A DNA stretch of 64,000 nucleotides from Opitutia bacterium (GCA_016217545.1 JACRHT010000017.1:434001-498000); one strand, 5' to 3'; positions 44,560 through 55,915 are shown, numbered from the stretch's first letter. Program-made: numbers and translations. The notes: generated by a model from the letters alone, not told the origin.

Positions 44560-45354
44560 TTAGAGGTGTTGTCCGTAAGCGTGAAACGCGCGGTAGCGGA
44601 CTACGAGCCGCTTCAACAGCGCACCGATGGCGCGGTCGGCTTGCGCCTGAGTCCAATGCGCCGGCAGCGCGAGCTCGATCTCGAATGGCGCAAAGGGCAA
44701 GTCAGCCGCCAGCGTGAGCGGGCCGGCCGAAGCGCCGCCGACGCCGAGCGTCTCGAAGCGCACGGACCACGGGTTGAAGTCCTCGGAGTTGAAGAGTTCG
44801 ACATCGGTGGCCGCCGTGCTTTCCGTCGCGATCTTTCGCACCCAGGCGGAGGGCGTTTCGTCGGCGCTCGTCACGACGCGAACGAATCCCTCGTAGCCGC
44901 GCAAGCGCGCGTCCTGCGCGAGCAGGCGGATTTCGGGCTCGTCGGCGCGCGACCAATCGGCGTTCGACAAATCGCGCTCCTCGTCGCCGCCGAGGTGGCG
45001 CAGCACGTTCGCCACAGGGAAAAAGGAGAGATTCAGACTGTGCCCGAGTTCCGGATGTTGCGCGAGTCGCTCGACAAAAGTCACGAGCGCGCGCGCCGCG
45101 AGCAAGTCGTGGCGTCCTTCGCCGGCGATGAGCGCGAGGCGCAGCGATTCCTGCGAGCTGTGCGGCCCGAAGTAGACGAAGTGCGGGAGATAGTGCGCCG
45201 TGTCGCCGCTGTAGAACGGCCCGAGCGGCGAGCTGAAGAGGTAGTCGGATAGAGGCGCGGCCTCGACCAGGGCGCTGAGCCGGTCGGCCAGCGAAAGCGA
45301 GGGCACGCCGGAGGACGCGGAGGTCCCCGAAGCAAGGCGGGAGTTGGCACTCAT
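44560..45354 (-). CDS. Uncharacterised protein in the sulfate operon, faintly carboxypeptidase-like
   Basis: A 264-residue soluble protein that I do not firmly recognise. The order of segments (VYFGPHSSQESLRLALIAGE, ARALVTFVERLAQHPEL, LNLSFFPVANVLRHLGGDEE, DEPEIRLLAQDARLRGYEGF) recalls the M14/aspartoacylase fold, in which a GxHGxE zinc site follows the first strand. Here that site reads GEGRHDLL, so the zinc ligands seem lost and it would be a pseudo-enzyme. The frame is open to a TTG at 45366, but the ATG at 45354 is preferred. It is sandwiched between the sulfate-binding protein and the sigma-like gene. Confidence 0.6.
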   Translation of the reverse strand: MSANSRLASGTSASSGVPSLSLADRLSALVEAAPLSDYLFSSPLGPFYSGDTAHYLPHFVYFGPHSSQESLRLALIAGEGRHDLLAARALVTFVERLAQHPELGHSLNLSFFPVANVLRHLGGDEERDLSNADWSRADEPEIRLLAQDARLRGYEGFVRVVTSADETPSAWVRKIATESTAATDVELFNSEDFNPWSVRFETLGVGGASAGPLTLAADLPFAPFEIELALPAHWTQAQADRAIGALLKRLVVRYRAFHAYGQHL

Positions 45355-45372
45355 GATGAGTTTCAAGTTAAG

Positions 45373-45423
45373 GCCGGGGCGGCGTCCGGCGTGCCCTCGT
45401 GAACATGGTCGGCGCGCCCCGGC
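45373..45423 (-). promoter_or_regulatory. Stem-loop between sulfate-binding protein gene and downstream genes
   Basis: GCCGGGGCG and its exact complement CGCCCCGGC enclose about 33 nt in the 105-nt gap after sbp. There is no T-run. Such 3' hairpins often protect the binding-protein mRNA so that more binding protein than permease is made; that role is inferred. Confidence 0.5.
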
Positions 45424-45459
45424 TGGTGTTGGTCGGTGTTGTGGTGTGTGTGCGTCGGT

Positions 45460-46446
45460 TTACTTCGCGTAGATCTGGTCGAACACGCCGCCGTCGGCGA
45501 AGTGTTGCTTTTGCGCCTTGGCCCAGCCGCCGAACTCTTCGTCGATCGTGACGAGCTTCAGCGCGGGGAAAGTGCCGGCGTATTTCGCGGCGATCGCGGG
45601 ATCGCGCGGGCGATAGAAATTCTTGCCGGCGATTTCCTGGCCCGCGGGCGAGTAGAGGTATTCGAGGTAGGCTTGGGCGACCTCCGCGGTGCCTTTCCGG
45701 CGCACGACTTTGTCGACGACGGAGACCGGCGGCTCGGCGAGGATGCTGAGCGAAGGAGAGACGATCTCGAACTTGTCGGCGCCGAATTCCTTCAGCGCGA
45801 GAAAGGCCTCGTTCTCCCAGGCCAGGAGCACGTCGCCGATCTCGCGTTGGACGAACGTGGTGGTCGAGCCGCGCGCGCCGCTGTCGAGCACGGGCACGTT
45901 CTTGAACAGCGCGGACACGAAGGCCTTGGCGGCTTCATCGGTGCCGCGCCGGTGTTTTTCGTAGGCCCAGGCGGCGAGGTAGTTCCAGCGGGCGCCGCCG
46001 GAAGTCTTCGGGTTGGGCGTGATGACTGAGACGCCTGGCTTGATGAGATCGTCCCAGTCACGGATCGCCTTCGGGTTACCTTTGCGGACGAGGAACACGA
46101 TGGTGCTGGTGTAGGGCGTCGCGTTGTGCGGGAGGCGCTTTTGCCAGTCGGCGGGAATGAGCTTCGCGTTCTCGTAGAGCGCGTCGATGTCGGCGGCGAG
46201 GGCGAGGGTCACGACGTCGGCTGGCAGTCCGTCGATGACGGAGCGGGCCTGTTTGCCGGAGCCGCCGTGGGATTGCTTGATCGTGACGTCGTCGCCCGTC
46301 TTCGCCTTCCAGTAGGCGGCGAAGGCCGGGTTGAACTCGGCGTAGAGCTCGCGGGTGGGATCGTAGGAGACGTTGAGGAGTTCGACGGACTTGCCGAAGG
46401 CAACGGCGGCGAGGGCCGCGAAGAGAAAGAGGGATTTGAATTTCAT
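45460..46446 (-). CDS. sbp: Periplasmic sulfate-binding protein
   Basis: A 328-residue binding protein with a signal peptide ([17 protein letters not shown]). Sulfate-family motifs are [66 protein letters not shown] and [12 protein letters not shown]. Role: captures sulfate (or thiosulfate) for CysT/CysW/CysA. It follows the porin gene by 22 nt. Confidence 0.95.
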   Translation of the reverse strand: MKFKSLFLFAALAAVAFGKSVELLNVSYDPTRELYAEFNPAFAAYWKAKTGDDVTIKQSHGGSGKQARSVIDGLPADVVTLALAADIDALYENAKLIPADWQKRLPHNATPYTSTIVFLVRKGNPKAIRDWDDLIKPGVSVITPNPKTSGGARWNYLAAWAYEKHRRGTDEAAKAFVSALFKNVPVLDSGARGSTTTFVQREIGDVLLAWENEAFLALKEFGADKFEIVSPSLSILAEPPVSVVDKVVRRKGTAEVAQAYLEYLYSPAGQEIAGKNFYRPRDPAIAAKYAGTFPALKLVTIDEEFGGWAKAQKQHFADGGVFDQIYAK

Positions 46447-46468
46447 GGTCGGTGGCGCGGCGCGCGGA

Positions 46469-47848
46469 TCAGAAGCCGAGTTGGAAGCGGGTGATGAACG
46501 CCTTCTCGTCCTGGCGCAGGACGGCGGCGGAGGAAACGGCCGGAGCGGCGGCGTTGAAGCCGAAGTCCGTCTGATAGTAATCGAGCTTCAGCACGACCGC
46601 TTTGCTCAGATACCAATTGAGACCGACACCGAAAGAGGTCGCTTGGTTCGCACTGCTCGCGGCGGAGGCGAAAAGCGGGAACGCCGCATCATCGACGTCG
46701 ACGCGCGCGACGCGCCCGGTGACTTCGAACGCGCCCCACGTGCCGGCGGCGTAGTCGAAGTTGGAGCGCGGCACGACGCCGTTGTAGGACGAGTCTTCGC
46801 CCGTGAGGACGTAGCCGGTGGCGATTTGCCACGACTTGTTCTGCAATTCCGTCTTCGCGCCGGCGGCGCTCGGGCGGACGTTGATCGTCGAGACGATGTA
46901 TTCGCCGAGGAGGCCGAAGGAGCCGTTGCGGTAGTCGAGCTGCGGCGAGATGCGCCAGTTCAGGCCGTCGGCGACAACGCTGGAGTTGTAGGAGAAGAAG
47001 GTTTGCTGACCGTCGGTGCGGTAGCCGGAAGGACGGCCGGCGGCGGTCTTTTCCCGACCGATGTTGCCGGCGAGACCGAAGGTGAAGCCTTGGAGCGGCG
47101 ACCCCGCGTCGTTGCGGAACGGCGTGAAGGCCACGCGCGCGACCAGATCCTTTTCATTGTCGAAGTCGGTGTTGTTCGAACTCGCGGCGTCGGCGACGCC
47201 GTTGAACACGCCGGCGGCGTAGCTGACGCGACCATTGGCCAAATCGCCCCACGCCTGGATGCCGAGATCGCGGTTCGGCACGAGGTTGCTGGCGATCGAG
47301 CGCTCGTTAAAGAACGTCCACGAATCCGACTGCAGCTGCTCAAGCCCGACCGGCGACTTGAATTTGCCGACGCGGACCTGGAGCGCCTTCGTGAGGAAGA
47401 TGTTCAGGTTCGCATCGAGGATGCTGACGCTGCTGCCGCCGAATTCGCTCACGAGTTGGAACGAGTAGTTTTTTGCGAATTGCCCCTCGGTGATGAGTCG
47501 AGCGCGGCGGAGAACGAAGGCGTTGTTCGTGACGCCCTCGTCGCCGAAGAACAGGCGCGAGTCCAGCTGCACGAGGCCGCGCAAGCGGAGCGAGTTGGCG
47601 GCGTCGGCGGAGGCGAGCGTGACGCCCTTGTCGTTGACGGTGATCTTCGGCGTGGCGGGCGCGGCGGCGGCGGCAGCCTCGTCCTTGAGCTCCTGTTTGC
47701 GCTCGAGGACGAGCAGCTTTTGCTCAAGGGCGCGGATTTGGTCGCGCAGCGCTTTGATATCGGCATCGTCCGCGCCGTGGGCGGCGACGAGGGCAAAAGG
47801 CAGCGCCAGCAAGGCGCGTGCGAGTGGTCGGATGGAAGTGGTCCTCAT
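46469..47848 (-). CDS. Outer-membrane porin, OprO/OprP-like
   Basis: A 459-residue protein: signal peptide ([17 protein letters not shown]), a coiled-coil segment ([20 protein letters not shown]), then a beta-barrel with alternating strands ([39 protein letters not shown]) ending in an aromatic residue (FITRFQLGF). This fits the phosphate-selective porin O/P family. Placed directly before the sulfate-binding protein, it probably admits sulfate rather than phosphate; this is inferred from position. Confidence 0.85.
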   Translation of the reverse strand: MRTTSIRPLARALLALPFALVAAHGADDADIKALRDQIRALEQKLLVLERKQELKDEAAAAAAPATPKITVNDKGVTLASADAANSLRLRGLVQLDSRLFFGDEGVTNNAFVLRRARLITEGQFAKNYSFQLVSEFGGSSVSILDANLNIFLTKALQVRVGKFKSPVGLEQLQSDSWTFFNERSIASNLVPNRDLGIQAWGDLANGRVSYAAGVFNGVADAASSNNTDFDNEKDLVARVAFTPFRNDAGSPLQGFTFGLAGNIGREKTAAGRPSGYRTDGQQTFFSYNSSVVADGLNWRISPQLDYRNGSFGLLGEYIVSTINVRPSAAGAKTELQNKSWQIATGYVLTGEDSSYNGVVPRSNFDYAAGTWGAFEVTGRVARVDVDDAAFPLFASAASSANQATSFGVGLNWYLSKAVVLKLDYYQTDFGFNAAAPAVSSAAVLRQDEKAFITRFQLGF

Positions 47849-47964
47849 GAACGGGCGTGGTGCTTGGTGTGGGCACTTCCCTTGGCAGGGTCAGGGCGTC
47901 GAGAATCGTGTCGGGCTTCGTAGTGGGGCCGCCGCGGGTGGCGCGGTAGGCGAGAAAAATGGGC

Positions 47965-48150
47965 TTAGGGAGCGTGCGAGGCAGCGTCGTTCGGCAGACG
48001 CGTCTTCTCGGTGCGCTCGATCTGCGTGACGCGACCGTCGTGGACGACCAGCTGGACGACGCCGTAGCGGAGGGATTCAACCTTTTCCTGCACGAGGCGG
48101 AGCCAGTCGGGCGAGCGCTCGGCGGGCGGAGTGGCGGCGGATTGGTTCAT
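47965..48150 (-). CDS. Small DUF2292 (YezD-like) protein
   Basis: A 61-residue protein. SPDWLRLVQEKVESLRYGVV followed by LVVHDGRVTQIERTEKTRL is the DUF2292 signature. Members such as Bacillus YezD are often encoded with cysteine or sulfur genes and Rrf2 regulators, but their role is not established. Its ATG overlaps the stop of the Rrf2 gene (48147-48150), so the two are made together. A leader of about 115 nt then precedes the porin gene. Confidence 0.82.
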   Translation of the reverse strand: MNQSAATPPAERSPDWLRLVQEKVESLRYGVVQLVVHDGRVTQIERTEKTRLPNDAASHAP

Positions 48151-48722
48151 ATCGCGTAGTCTCCCAGAAGTTCGTGGACGACGCCCTCGGTGGGGCTGAG
48201 GCGCGACTTGGCGGAGCGGGCGCGCGGCGCGGCGGCCGGACGCGGGGCTACCACCGGCGCGCTGAACGGCAGCGGCAAGCCGTCGCGAACCATCTTGCGC
48301 GTCGTCACCTCGACCACGTCGGCCAGCGTGTAGCGGTCGAGGATGTTCGCGATGGCGTTGCGCACATCGAGCATGAGCATGCGGAGGCCGCAGTGCGCCT
48401 CGTCCGGGCAATTGCACGGTTCGTAAGCCGACTGACTCACGCAGCCGATCGGCGCCAGCGGGCCGTCGATCAAGCGGACGACCTGCCCGATGCTGATCTT
48501 GCCGGACTCACGCGCGAGGCGGTAGCCGCCGAGCTTGCCGCGCACGGCCTCGACGTAACCCGCTTCGCGCAGCTGCTGCATGACCTGTTCGAGGAACTTG
48601 ATCGGCAGGTCTTCCGCCTTCGCCAACTCCGACACGCGTAGCAACGGACGCCCGACCTTGGCGGCAATGCCGAGGTTGATGAGGGACCGGAGAGCGTATT
48701 CGCCGCGCTTGGAGAGTTTCAC
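48147..48722 (-). CDS. Rrf2-family transcriptional regulator (CymR/IscR-like)
   Basis: A 191-residue regulator. The winged helix is MKLSKRGEYALRSLINLGIA and FLEQVMQQLREAGYVEAVRG, with KLGGYRLAR after it. The conserved three-Cys patch is in IGCVSQSAYEPCNCPDEAHC, as in FeS-type Rrf2 proteins. The C-terminal 50 residues are an unusual Pro/Ala/Arg extension. It heads the sulfate locus and very likely controls it, as CymR or IscR-type proteins do for cysteine or FeS genes. The AT-rich region just upstream (48723-48780) contains AATTCCC and is the probable promoter/operator. Confidence 0.9.
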   Translation of the reverse strand: MKLSKRGEYALRSLINLGIAAKVGRPLLRVSELAKAEDLPIKFLEQVMQQLREAGYVEAVRGKLGGYRLARESGKISIGQVVRLIDGPLAPIGCVSQSAYEPCNCPDEAHCGLRMLMLDVRNAIANILDRYTLADVVEVTTRKMVRDGLPLPFSAPVVAPRPAAAPRARSAKSRLSPTEGVVHELLGDYAI

Positions 48723-48809
48723 GAGTGAGCTAAACTACATTGATTCAGTGGGAATTAAATCAACCACAATATCAGCATGTTGGGCGTCATAACGCCATCA
48801 GGCGAAACC

Positions 48810-49589
48810 CTAAAGCCGCCACCGGAGCCCGTCGTAGGCGAGCTGCACCCCGGTCGGCAGCGTCGCCTCGAAAGGCCCATGATCGATCGCGTGAGTCAGA
48901 TGGGTCAGGTAGGTCATGGGCGCACCGATCTCTGCCGCGGCCGCGCACGCTTCAGCGATATTCATGTGCGTCGGGTGCGGCGCCGGGCGAAGACCGTCGA
49001 GGACGACCAGGTCGGCATCTTTGGCCAATGCGACCGCTTCGCGCGGCAGACGCTTGCAGTCGTTGTAGTAAACGAATTTTCGGCCGCTCACCCGCTCCTC
49101 GAAGATGAGACCCAGTGTGTTCAAACCGCCGTGCGGTAGCAGTGTGGAGCGAATGGTGCCCTGAGGAAACTCCAGCGCCGGCGGCATCTCGAGGAGCCGA
49201 AAGGCAGCGTAGCCCTTCGAAACCGGCCGCTCCGCGACTGCGTAAGGGAAAATCGACAGCACGCGCGCCATGCCCTCGTCCGTCGTGTAAACCGTCAGCG
49301 CCTCACCGCCGATCAAATCGCAGAAGCGGCGCAGGTCGTCCATGCCCGTGATGTGGTCCGCGTGGCCGTGCGTGAGGATGAAAACGTCGAGTTGCCGGAT
49401 GTTTTCGCGGACGCATTGGAGGCGAAATTCCGGCGTGGCGTCCACCTGCACATGCAGATCGCCCATCGTGACGTGAATGCTGGAACGTGTCCGCCGGTTG
49501 CGCGGGTCGGGAGACGTGCAGACCGCACAATCGCACGCGATCATCGGCACGCCCTGTGACGTGCCCGTGCCGAGAAAGACCACTTCCAT
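48810..49589 (-). CDS. Metallo-beta-lactamase-fold hydrolase (PhnP-like)
   Basis: A 259-residue protein. The metal motif is ILTHGHADHITGMDDL, further ligands are in LPHGGLNTLG, and the N-terminal strand is EVVFLGTGTSQGVPMIACDC followed by AVCTSPDPRNRRTRSS. This C-D-C-x-x-C start plus HxHxDH is that of PhnP-type phosphodiesterases and related MBL proteins. The substrate is unknown; cyclic phosphates are plausible. The ATG at 49589 is used instead of an upstream one at 49625. Confidence 0.88.
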   Translation of the reverse strand: MEVVFLGTGTSQGVPMIACDCAVCTSPDPRNRRTRSSIHVTMGDLHVQVDATPEFRLQCVRENIRQLDVFILTHGHADHITGMDDLRRFCDLIGGEALTVYTTDEGMARVLSIFPYAVAERPVSKGYAAFRLLEMPPALEFPQGTIRSTLLPHGGLNTLGLIFEERVSGRKFVYYNDCKRLPREAVALAKDADLVVLDGLRPAPHPTHMNIAEACAAAAEIGAPMTYLTHLTHAIDHGPFEATLPTGVQLAYDGLRWRL

Positions 49590-49679
49590 GCGGCCGAGCG
49601 AAGGACATCCGTTGCACGCTGGCAAGGACGCGGGTGCCGGCCAACGCCAGCCCTTCGGCTTCCCGTCGCGCCAACGGAG

Positions 49680-51530
49680 TCAATCGACACTCAGCGACTC
49701 GCCCAACCGGGCCAGAGAGCCTCGGCACTGCTCATTTTCCAAGAAAGCCACCAACCCTTGCGCCGCGACGTCACTCAAACCGGGTATGCGTGAGCGCGCT
49801 CCATCGAGCACATCGCCGCGAGTGGCCCGCGCCAGCGTGGTAACGCTCGGGAACTGACCCACAATCGCCTTCGCCCCAGCCGGCCCGATCTCCGCGATGC
49901 CCGATCCCAGCACGAGGCGCCAAGCGTCCCGCCTCTTCGCCGCCGCCACCGCCGCCAGCAATTTCGCCGCCGTGCGCTCGCCGACCACCTTCTCCAACGC
50001 CGGTCGCTCCAAACGGAAAAAATCCGCCGGCTCCCGCACGAGGTCGTTTGCCACGAGCTTCTCCATCACTCCCGGACCGAAGCCCCTCAAGTTCGCGCAC
50101 TCGGCGGACGCGAAATGCTCCAAACGCCGCCGCACCTGCGCGGGACAATTGCGGTTCGGGCAACGCACCGCCGCCTGCCCCGCTTCTGCCGCCAACGCGG
50201 CGCGGCAGGACGGACAATCGGCCGGGAAAATGAACGGCGCGGTGCCAGCCGGGCGCCGACTCAGGTTGACCGCGGTGATGACCGGAATGATCTCGCCCGC
50301 CTTCTCCACGGTGACCCAATCCCCCACCCTCAGATCGCGACGCGCGATCTCGTCCCGATTGTGCAGCGACACGCGGCGAATCGTCGCGCCGCCCAGCTTG
50401 ACCGGCTCCACCTCCGCCACCGGCGCGAGCACGCCCGTGCGACCGATCTGCAGCGTGATTGCACGCAACTTCGTCTCAACGCGCTCCGGTTCGAACTTAT
50501 GCGCGACGGCCCAATTCGGCGTGCTGCTCGAATCGCCAAGTCGTTCGCGTTGCGCCGCCGAATCCACCTTCACCACTGCGCCATCGATCGGAAAACCCAG
50601 CGTCGGCCGCGCCAACTCGATCACCTTCACCTCGCGCCACGCACCGTCAAATCCCACCGCAGCACGCGCCCACTCCGGTCGCGGCAGGCCCCACTTCGAC
50701 AGTCGCGCCAGCAAATCACGCTGTGAAGCTGGCGCGCCCGCGGCCGGCAGCCACGCGCCCCAGCCATAGAACACGACCTGAAGCTTGCGCCCGGCTCGCT
50801 CGGTCGCATCGGCGGACTTCAACGTTCCCACAGCGACGTTGCGTGGATGCGCAAAGGGCTCGTCGCCCGCCGCACGACGTCCGGCATTCAGGCGCTCGAA
50901 CTCCGCCTGCGACATGAATGCCTCGCCACGCAACTCGACCAAAGCCGGCGCTTCGCCGTGCAGCGCGGCCAGCTGGCGGGGAACATCCGCGCATTCCAGC
51001 AGGTTGCCGGTGACATCGTCGCCCTCGCGACCGTTGCCCCGCGTGACGGCGCGCACGAGTCGACCCTGCTCGTAAGTGACACTGATCGAGAGGCCGTCGT
51101 ATTTCGGCTCCACGATGTAAACCACCTCCTCGTCGCCCAAGGTGCGCGCGATCTTCGTGAGAAATTTCCTGAGATCCGTGTCGCTGTGGCTCTTTTCCAA
51201 GCCGAGCACGGGCACCACATGCCGCGCCGCAGCGAACGCACCGGAGCGATCGTCGCCCACGCCCTCCGGCGCGTTTTCACCGTCGTCCGAGGTGGCTGGC
51301 TGAATGCGCTGTTCCAACTCACGCAGCTCCCGCTTGAGGGTATCGTATTCGGCATCGGTGATGATGGGCGCTGCCTTCTTGAAATAGAGTTCGTCGTGGC
51401 GCGCGATCTCTGCCCGGAGCTGCTCGAGACGGGCGGCATCGTTGCTTTGCGAGCCTTGCACGAAGGCGGTGAGGCTGAGGCAAAGCGCGCACGCAACGAC
51501 AGGCACGAATCGGGCGAAGGGTATTTTCAT
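49680..51530 (-). CDS. NAD-dependent DNA ligase with N-terminal export signal and no BRCT domain
   Basis: A 616-residue LigA-family ligase. After a hydrophobic leader (FVPVVACALCLSLTAFVQGS) come domain Ia (LEQLRAEIARHDELYFKKAA), the adenylation lysine in VEPKYDGLSIS (Lys143), the OB fold (VGDWVTVEKAGEIIPVI), the four-Cys zinc finger (CPSC, RCPNRNCPAQ) and HhH motifs (LRGFGPGVMEKL, LGSGIAEIGPAGAKAIVGQF). It ends without the BRCT domain of housekeeping LigA. The leader looks like a Sec signal, as in E. coli LigB, which suggests a periplasmic or secreted enzyme or a membrane-tethered one. No ATG downstream would restore a normal cytoplasmic start before residue 200. Confidence 0.85.
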   Translation of the reverse strand: MKIPFARFVPVVACALCLSLTAFVQGSQSNDAARLEQLRAEIARHDELYFKKAAPIITDAEYDTLKRELRELEQRIQPATSDDGENAPEGVGDDRSGAFAAARHVVPVLGLEKSHSDTDLRKFLTKIARTLGDEEVVYIVEPKYDGLSISVTYEQGRLVRAVTRGNGREGDDVTGNLLECADVPRQLAALHGEAPALVELRGEAFMSQAEFERLNAGRRAAGDEPFAHPRNVAVGTLKSADATERAGRKLQVVFYGWGAWLPAAGAPASQRDLLARLSKWGLPRPEWARAAVGFDGAWREVKVIELARPTLGFPIDGAVVKVDSAAQRERLGDSSSTPNWAVAHKFEPERVETKLRAITLQIGRTGVLAPVAEVEPVKLGGATIRRVSLHNRDEIARRDLRVGDWVTVEKAGEIIPVITAVNLSRRPAGTAPFIFPADCPSCRAALAAEAGQAAVRCPNRNCPAQVRRRLEHFASAECANLRGFGPGVMEKLVANDLVREPADFFRLERPALEKVVGERTAAKLLAAVAAAKRRDAWRLVLGSGIAEIGPAGAKAIVGQFPSVTTLARATRGDVLDGARSRIPGLSDVAAQGLVAFLENEQCRGSLARLGESLSVD

Positions 51531-51674
51531 GGTGGGCGGGGGCTTCTCGCCGGTTACGAACCGCGAGCATCGCGCGCGAAACTACCCGCTCCGCCGGAGC
51601 AGTCAGCGGCCCAAACCACACCGATTAGATGAAGCGGCGGGCTTGACTGCTCTACGCCGACCCGCTGCGGCTGG

Positions 51675-51710
51675 AGCAAAAGAAAAGGCGCGCTCCGCAG
51701 AGCGCGCCTT
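51675..51710 (-). terminator. Intrinsic terminator after groEL
   Basis: A perfect 11-bp stem (AAGGCGCGCTC / GAGCGCGCCTT) with a 4-nt loop is followed on the minus strand by TTCTTTTGC. It ends the dnaK-groES-groEL region. Confidence 0.85.
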
Positions 51711-51776
51711 GAAGTAGGAGGAGTTGAGTGTCGGAGGACTTTGCCTCGCCGTCGCTCCGCGAGGAGCGCAGGTGGG

Positions 51777-53408
51777 TTAGTAGTCCATGCCGCCCATGCC
51801 ACCGCCGCCAGGAGCGGCCGGGGCCTTCTCCTTCTCGGGGATCTCGGTGATCATGCACTCGGTAGTAAGGAGCAGACCGGAGATCGACGCGGCGTTTTGC
51901 AGCGCGGTGCGGGTGACCTTGGTCGGGTCGACGACGCCGGCCTTGACGAGGTCTTCGAACTCGCCGGTGGCGACGTTGTAACCGAAGTTGCCCTTGCCCG
52001 CGAGGACCTCCTTGACGACGACGCCGCTGTCGACGCCGGCGTTGGTGCAGAGCATGCGGATCGGGTGCTCGATGGCGCGACGCACGATCTGGGCGCCGAA
52101 GGCTTCGTCGCCTTCGAGCTTCAGGTTCTCGATGACCTTCGCGGTGCGGAGGAGAGCGACGCCGCCGCCGGCGACGATGCCTTCCTCAACCGCGGCGCGC
52201 GTGGCGTGGAGGGCGTCTTCGACGCGGGCCTTCTTCTCCTTCATCTCGGCTTCGGTCGCGGCGCCGACATTGATGACGGCAACGCCACCGGCGAGCTTCG
52301 CGAGGCGCTCTTGGAGCTTCTCACGATCGTAGTCGGAGGTGGTTTCTTCGATCTGGCGGCGGATTTGCTTCACGCGGCCTTGGATCTCGGAGCCCTTGCC
52401 CGCGCCTTCGACGATGGTGGTGTTCTCCTTGTCGACCACGATGCGCTTGGCCTTGCCAAGGTCGGCGAGGCTGAGGTTCTCGAGCTTGAGGCCGAGGTCG
52501 TCGGTGATGCACTTGCCGCCGGTGAGGACGGCGATGTCTTCGAGCATGGCCTTGCGGCGGTCGCCGAAGCCAGGGGCCTTGACGGCGCACACGTTGATGG
52601 TGCCGCGAATCTTGTTCACGACGAGGGCGGCGAGGGCTTCGCCTTCGACTTCCTCAGCGATGACGAGAAGCGGCTTGCCGGTCTTGGCAACCGACTGGAG
52701 CAGCGGGAGGAACTCCTGGAGATTGGAGATCTTCTTCTCGTGGATGAGCACGTAGGCGTCCTCGAGCACGGCTTCCTGGGCCTCCATGTTGGTGGCGAAA
52801 TAGGGCGAGAGGTAGCCCTTGTCGAACTGCATGCCTTCGACGACGTCGAGGGTGGTCTCGATGGACTTGGCCTCTTCGACGGTGATGGTGCCGTCCTTGC
52901 CGACCTTGTCCATGGCGTCGGCGATGATGTTGCCGATGGTGTCGTCCCAGTTGGCGGAGACGGTGGCGACCTGGCGGATCTCTTCGCGGTCGTTGACCTT
53001 CTTGGAGATCTTGGCGAGCTCGGCGACGGCGGCCTCGACGGCCTTGTCGATGCCGCGCTTTAGGTAAACCGGGTTGGCGCCGGCGGTGACGTTCTTGAGG
53101 CCTTCGCGGTAGATGCCTTCGGCGAGGACGGTGGCGGTGGTGGTGCCGTCGCCAGCGGCGTCGGAGGTCTTGGAGGCGACTTCCTTCACCATCTGCGCGC
53201 CCATGTTCTCGTAGGGATCGGGAAGCTCGACTTCCTTCGCGACGGTGACGCCGTCCTTGGTGACGGTCGGGGAACCGAATTTCTTGTCGATGACGACATT
53301 GCGGCCCTTGGGCCCGAGGGTGACTTTAACGGCCTTCGAGAGGAGCTCGACACCGCGGAGAACCTTCTGACGAGCTGCCTCGTCGAACAGGAGTTGTTTG
53401 GCTGCCAT
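51777..53408 (-). CDS. groEL: Chaperonin GroEL (60 kDa)
   Basis: A 543-residue chaperonin. The N-terminus contains [19 protein letters not shown]. The ATP-binding segment is [20 protein letters not shown], and the C-terminal Gly/Met tail reads [10 protein letters not shown]. Full length. It is preceded by groES on the same strand, with the CTCAACTCT-type leader in the 51-nt gap. Role: ATP-dependent protein folding with GroES. Confidence 0.98.
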   Translation of the reverse strand: MAAKQLLFDEAARQKVLRGVELLSKAVKVTLGPKGRNVVIDKKFGSPTVTKDGVTVAKEVELPDPYENMGAQMVKEVASKTSDAAGDGTTTATVLAEGIYREGLKNVTAGANPVYLKRGIDKAVEAAVAELAKISKKVNDREEIRQVATVSANWDDTIGNIIADAMDKVGKDGTITVEEAKSIETTLDVVEGMQFDKGYLSPYFATNMEAQEAVLEDAYVLIHEKKISNLQEFLPLLQSVAKTGKPLLVIAEEVEGEALAALVVNKIRGTINVCAVKAPGFGDRRKAMLEDIAVLTGGKCITDDLGLKLENLSLADLGKAKRIVVDKENTTIVEGAGKGSEIQGRVKQIRRQIEETTSDYDREKLQERLAKLAGGVAVINVGAATEAEMKEKKARVEDALHATRAAVEEGIVAGGGVALLRTAKVIENLKLEGDEAFGAQIVRRAIEHPIRMLCTNAGVDSGVVVKEVLAGKGNFGYNVATGEFEDLVKAGVVDPTKVTRTALQNAASISGLLLTTECMITEIPEKEKAPAAPGGGGMGGMDY

Positions 53409-53418
53409 TTGATTAAAC

Positions 53419-53449
53419 TAGTTGAGAGTTGAGGGTTGAGAGTTGAGGG
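53419..53449 (-). promoter_or_regulatory. Pyrimidine-rich repeat leader before groEL
   Basis: On the minus strand two near-identical CCTCAACTCTCAA units sit 12 nt before the groEL ATG (10 nt after the last repeat comes TTTAATCAA). It is the same unit as in front of coxC and coxD. No Shine-Dalgarno sequence is present. Confidence 0.55.
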
Positions 53450-53459
53450 CGGTTTCGGC

Positions 53460-53756
53460 TCAGCCGATGACGCCGAGGATGTCGTCCTCGCGGACCAGCG
53501 TGTATTTCTGGTCTTCGATCTTCACCTCGGTGCCGCCATATTTGGAGATGAGCACGCGGTCGCCAACCTTCACTTCGAAGGGAGTGACCTTGCCGTTCTC
53601 GTCCTTCTTGCCGGTGCCGAGGGCGATGACCTTGGCCTCCTGCGGCTTTTCCTTGGCGGAATCCGGGATGATGATGCCACCGCGGACCTGCTCTTTTTCC
53701 TCGATGTGCTGCACAAGCACGCGATCACCGATGGGTTTGATGTTCACTTTAGCCAT
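53460..53756 (-). CDS. groES: Co-chaperonin GroES (10 kDa)
   Basis: A 98-residue protein with the mobile-loop region ([20 protein letters not shown]) and the roof/base motifs [11 protein letters not shown] and [17 protein letters not shown]. Full length. Its leader is AC-rich (ACCAACCTCCAACC, ACCACTAAACCAAC) without a Shine-Dalgarno sequence. No CIRCE inverted repeat (TTAGCACTC-N9-GAGTGCTAA) is seen in front, so it may be read from the dnaK promoter 92 nt upstream. Confidence 0.97.
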   Translation of the reverse strand: MAKVNIKPIGDRVLVQHIEEKEQVRGGIIIPDSAKEKPQEAKVIALGTGKKDENGKVTPFEVKVGDRVLISKYGGTEVKIEDQKYTLVREDDILGVIG

Positions 53757-53848
53757 GTTGGTTTAGTGGTTTTTGGTTGGAGGTTGGTTTGGGGAAAATG
53801 AGGCGAACCCGGACGCAAGCGCGGCACGGGTTCGCTGGTGGTGTCAGG

Positions 53849-55795
<1,947 letters not shown>

Positions 55796-55844
55796 GATGC
55801 GCCCCTCTTTGCAAAGGGCGTGCCCAACGCACCACCAACTCACC

Positions 55845-55865
55845 AGATATTGAACAACAATATCT
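55845..55865 (-). promoter_or_regulatory. Inverted repeat AGATATTG-N5-CAATATCT upstream of dnaK
   Basis: A perfect 8-bp AT-rich inverted repeat with a 5-nt centre lies 50 nt before the dnaK ATG, in otherwise GC-rich DNA. It has the size of a dimer operator and overlaps the likely promoter. A second near-palindrome (CCCTTTGCAAAGAGGG on the minus strand) lies just before the ribosome binding site. Confidence 0.6.
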
Positions 55866-55915
55866 TACGATACATTCGATCGCACACTTCCAGATGATTC
55901 CCCGCCTCCTTGAGC

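Noticed and set aside
51741..53063. A 440-codon plus-strand frame opposite groEL
   Set aside because: It is a Gly/Asp/Leu-rich shadow of groEL with no motif of its own.
53757..53848. CIRCE element before groES
   Set aside because: I looked for TTAGCACTC-N9-GAGTGCTAA on both strands between dnaK and groES and found nothing similar.
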